From contig CAUYUJ010000869.1 in the NCBI GenBank assembly GCA_963575745.1, forward strand, positions 308,501-372,500: 64,000 nt of DNA, written 5' to 3'. Numbering within the stretch: the first letter of the stretch is position 1; every line of letters starts with the position of its first letter. The notes below the pieces were generated by a model. That model was not told where the DNA came from, ran no database searches, and saw only the letters and a list, made by a program, of their open reading frames with translations. Source of the stretch: Prorocentrum cordatum (taxonomy: Eukaryota > Sar > Dinophyceae > Prorocentrales > Prorocentraceae). The position numbers and the translations under genes are program-made. Of this stretch, positions 63,606 through 64,000 are shown one piece after another.

Positions 63606-63989
63606 AGTCCTGGGGCCCCCGTCTGCGTCGAGCCCATTCGGAGGATCACCAAAGCCGGCACCAGCAGGGTTGGCCTCGATGCTCGAGAGAAGTATCTTGG
63701 TACTTCCTATTTCTGCGAAGAGCTCTGGACAGAGGATCGGGCTAAAGCTGCTGGATACCTCACCAATGTTTTGTGCCCCCTCTGCCAGCAGCCTGGCTCA
63801 GTGATTCATAGGCTCTGCAAGTGTGCCCACGAACAAGAGAAGAAAGTTAGAGAGACTGTCGACGCCCCCGAGGGCTTCCTTCAGACGGCTGAAGAATGCG
63901 ACGAAGCCTTCTACACGGCGCGAAAGGTTGAGCACCGAGTCGACTGGTGGCCCAGCCTATCAAAATGTGTACGAGCCAGTGCTGTATGA
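63606..63989 (+). CDS. C-terminal part of a probable LINE protein with a zinc motif
   Basis: One frame is open from just after a TAG (63603-63605) to TGA at 63987-63989, 127 residues. It reads IRRITKAGTSRVGLDAREKY, EELWTEDRAKAAGYLTN, then CPLCQQPGSVIHRLCKC (C-x2-C-x7-H-x3-C), a charged helix, and VDWWPSLSKCVRASAV. A short segment ending in C-x2-C-x(7-8)-H-x(3-4)-C after an RNase H-like domain is common at the end of LINE ORF2 proteins, for example CPLCGxxxxxxHxxxxC. No ATG fits the start, so it is the 3' part of a gene whose upstream end is broken or spliced. A cellular zinc protein is the alternative. Confidence 0.5.
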   Translation, partial: SPGAPVCVEPIRRITKAGTSRVGLDAREKYLGTSYFCEELWTEDRAKAAGYLTNVLCPLCQQPGSVIHRLCKCAHEQEKKVRETVDAPEGFLQTAEECDEAFYTARKVEHRVDWWPSLSKCVRASAV

Positions 63990-64000
63990 CAAGGAAGGGG

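Overview
The window looks like nuclear DNA of a dinoflagellate. This is inferred from the mobile-element families rather than from a marker gene. It carries a Ty1/copia-type element, a tyrosine-recombinase (DIRS/Ngaro-type) retroelement and an L1/Tx1-type LINE whose proteins resemble families I know from dinoflagellates, set in GC-rich, gene-poor DNA dominated by tandem repeats. No rRNA, tRNA, CRISPR array or bacterial operon is visible. I see no intact host gene of certain function. The many histidine-, isoleucine-, methionine-, proline- or arginine-rich open frames are translations of simple repeats.

Layout. 0-0.65 kb: end of an unknown charged protein and a frameshifted remnant. 0.65-9.3 kb: (CAT)n blocks, purine-rich tracts, a diverged duplicated unit, AATCC-type and CAAGAGGCC-type minisatellites, and a short Stc1-like zinc-binding repeat gene on the minus strand (8.6-9.1 kb). 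9.4-15.9 kb: a satellite of about 34 units of 131 bp, split by a 2.08-kb insert that holds a helicase C-terminal fragment and an 89-bp stem-loop satellite. 16-18 kb: more (CAT)n. 19.27-25.17 kb: a structurally complete but frameshifted Ty1/copia element on the minus strand (LTRs, primer-binding site, gag, protease, integrase, RT, RNase H, purine tract). 25.2-29.7 kb: a higher-order array of CAAGAGGCC-type repeats with a period of about 1.5 kb. 30-38.5 kb: mostly unassigned DNA with two weak coding candidates. 38.6-45.05 kb: a DIRS/Ngaro-like retroelement on the minus strand with split direct repeats (A1 ... B1-A2-B2), an open gag, and a broken RT/RNase H/tyrosine-recombinase region. 45.2-46.5 kb: GTGTCCCGTG satellites. 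51.4-56.3 kb: a degenerate LINE on the minus strand; proline/glutamine-rich minisatellites lie on both sides of its endonuclease region. 57.3-57.9 kb: a frameshifted glutathione S-transferase gene on the minus strand. 61.5-62.2 kb: further minisatellites. 63.6-64.0 kb: the C-terminal zinc-motif end of another probable LINE protein, on the plus strand.

The genes do not form a pathway. The window is best read as repeat-dominated intergenic DNA in which three classes of retroelement and several processes of tandem amplification have acted on each other. The most interesting structures are the split-direct-repeat element, the satellite with a phase-preserving insertion, the repeat-bounded zinc-binding gene, and the minisatellite expansions in the LINE.
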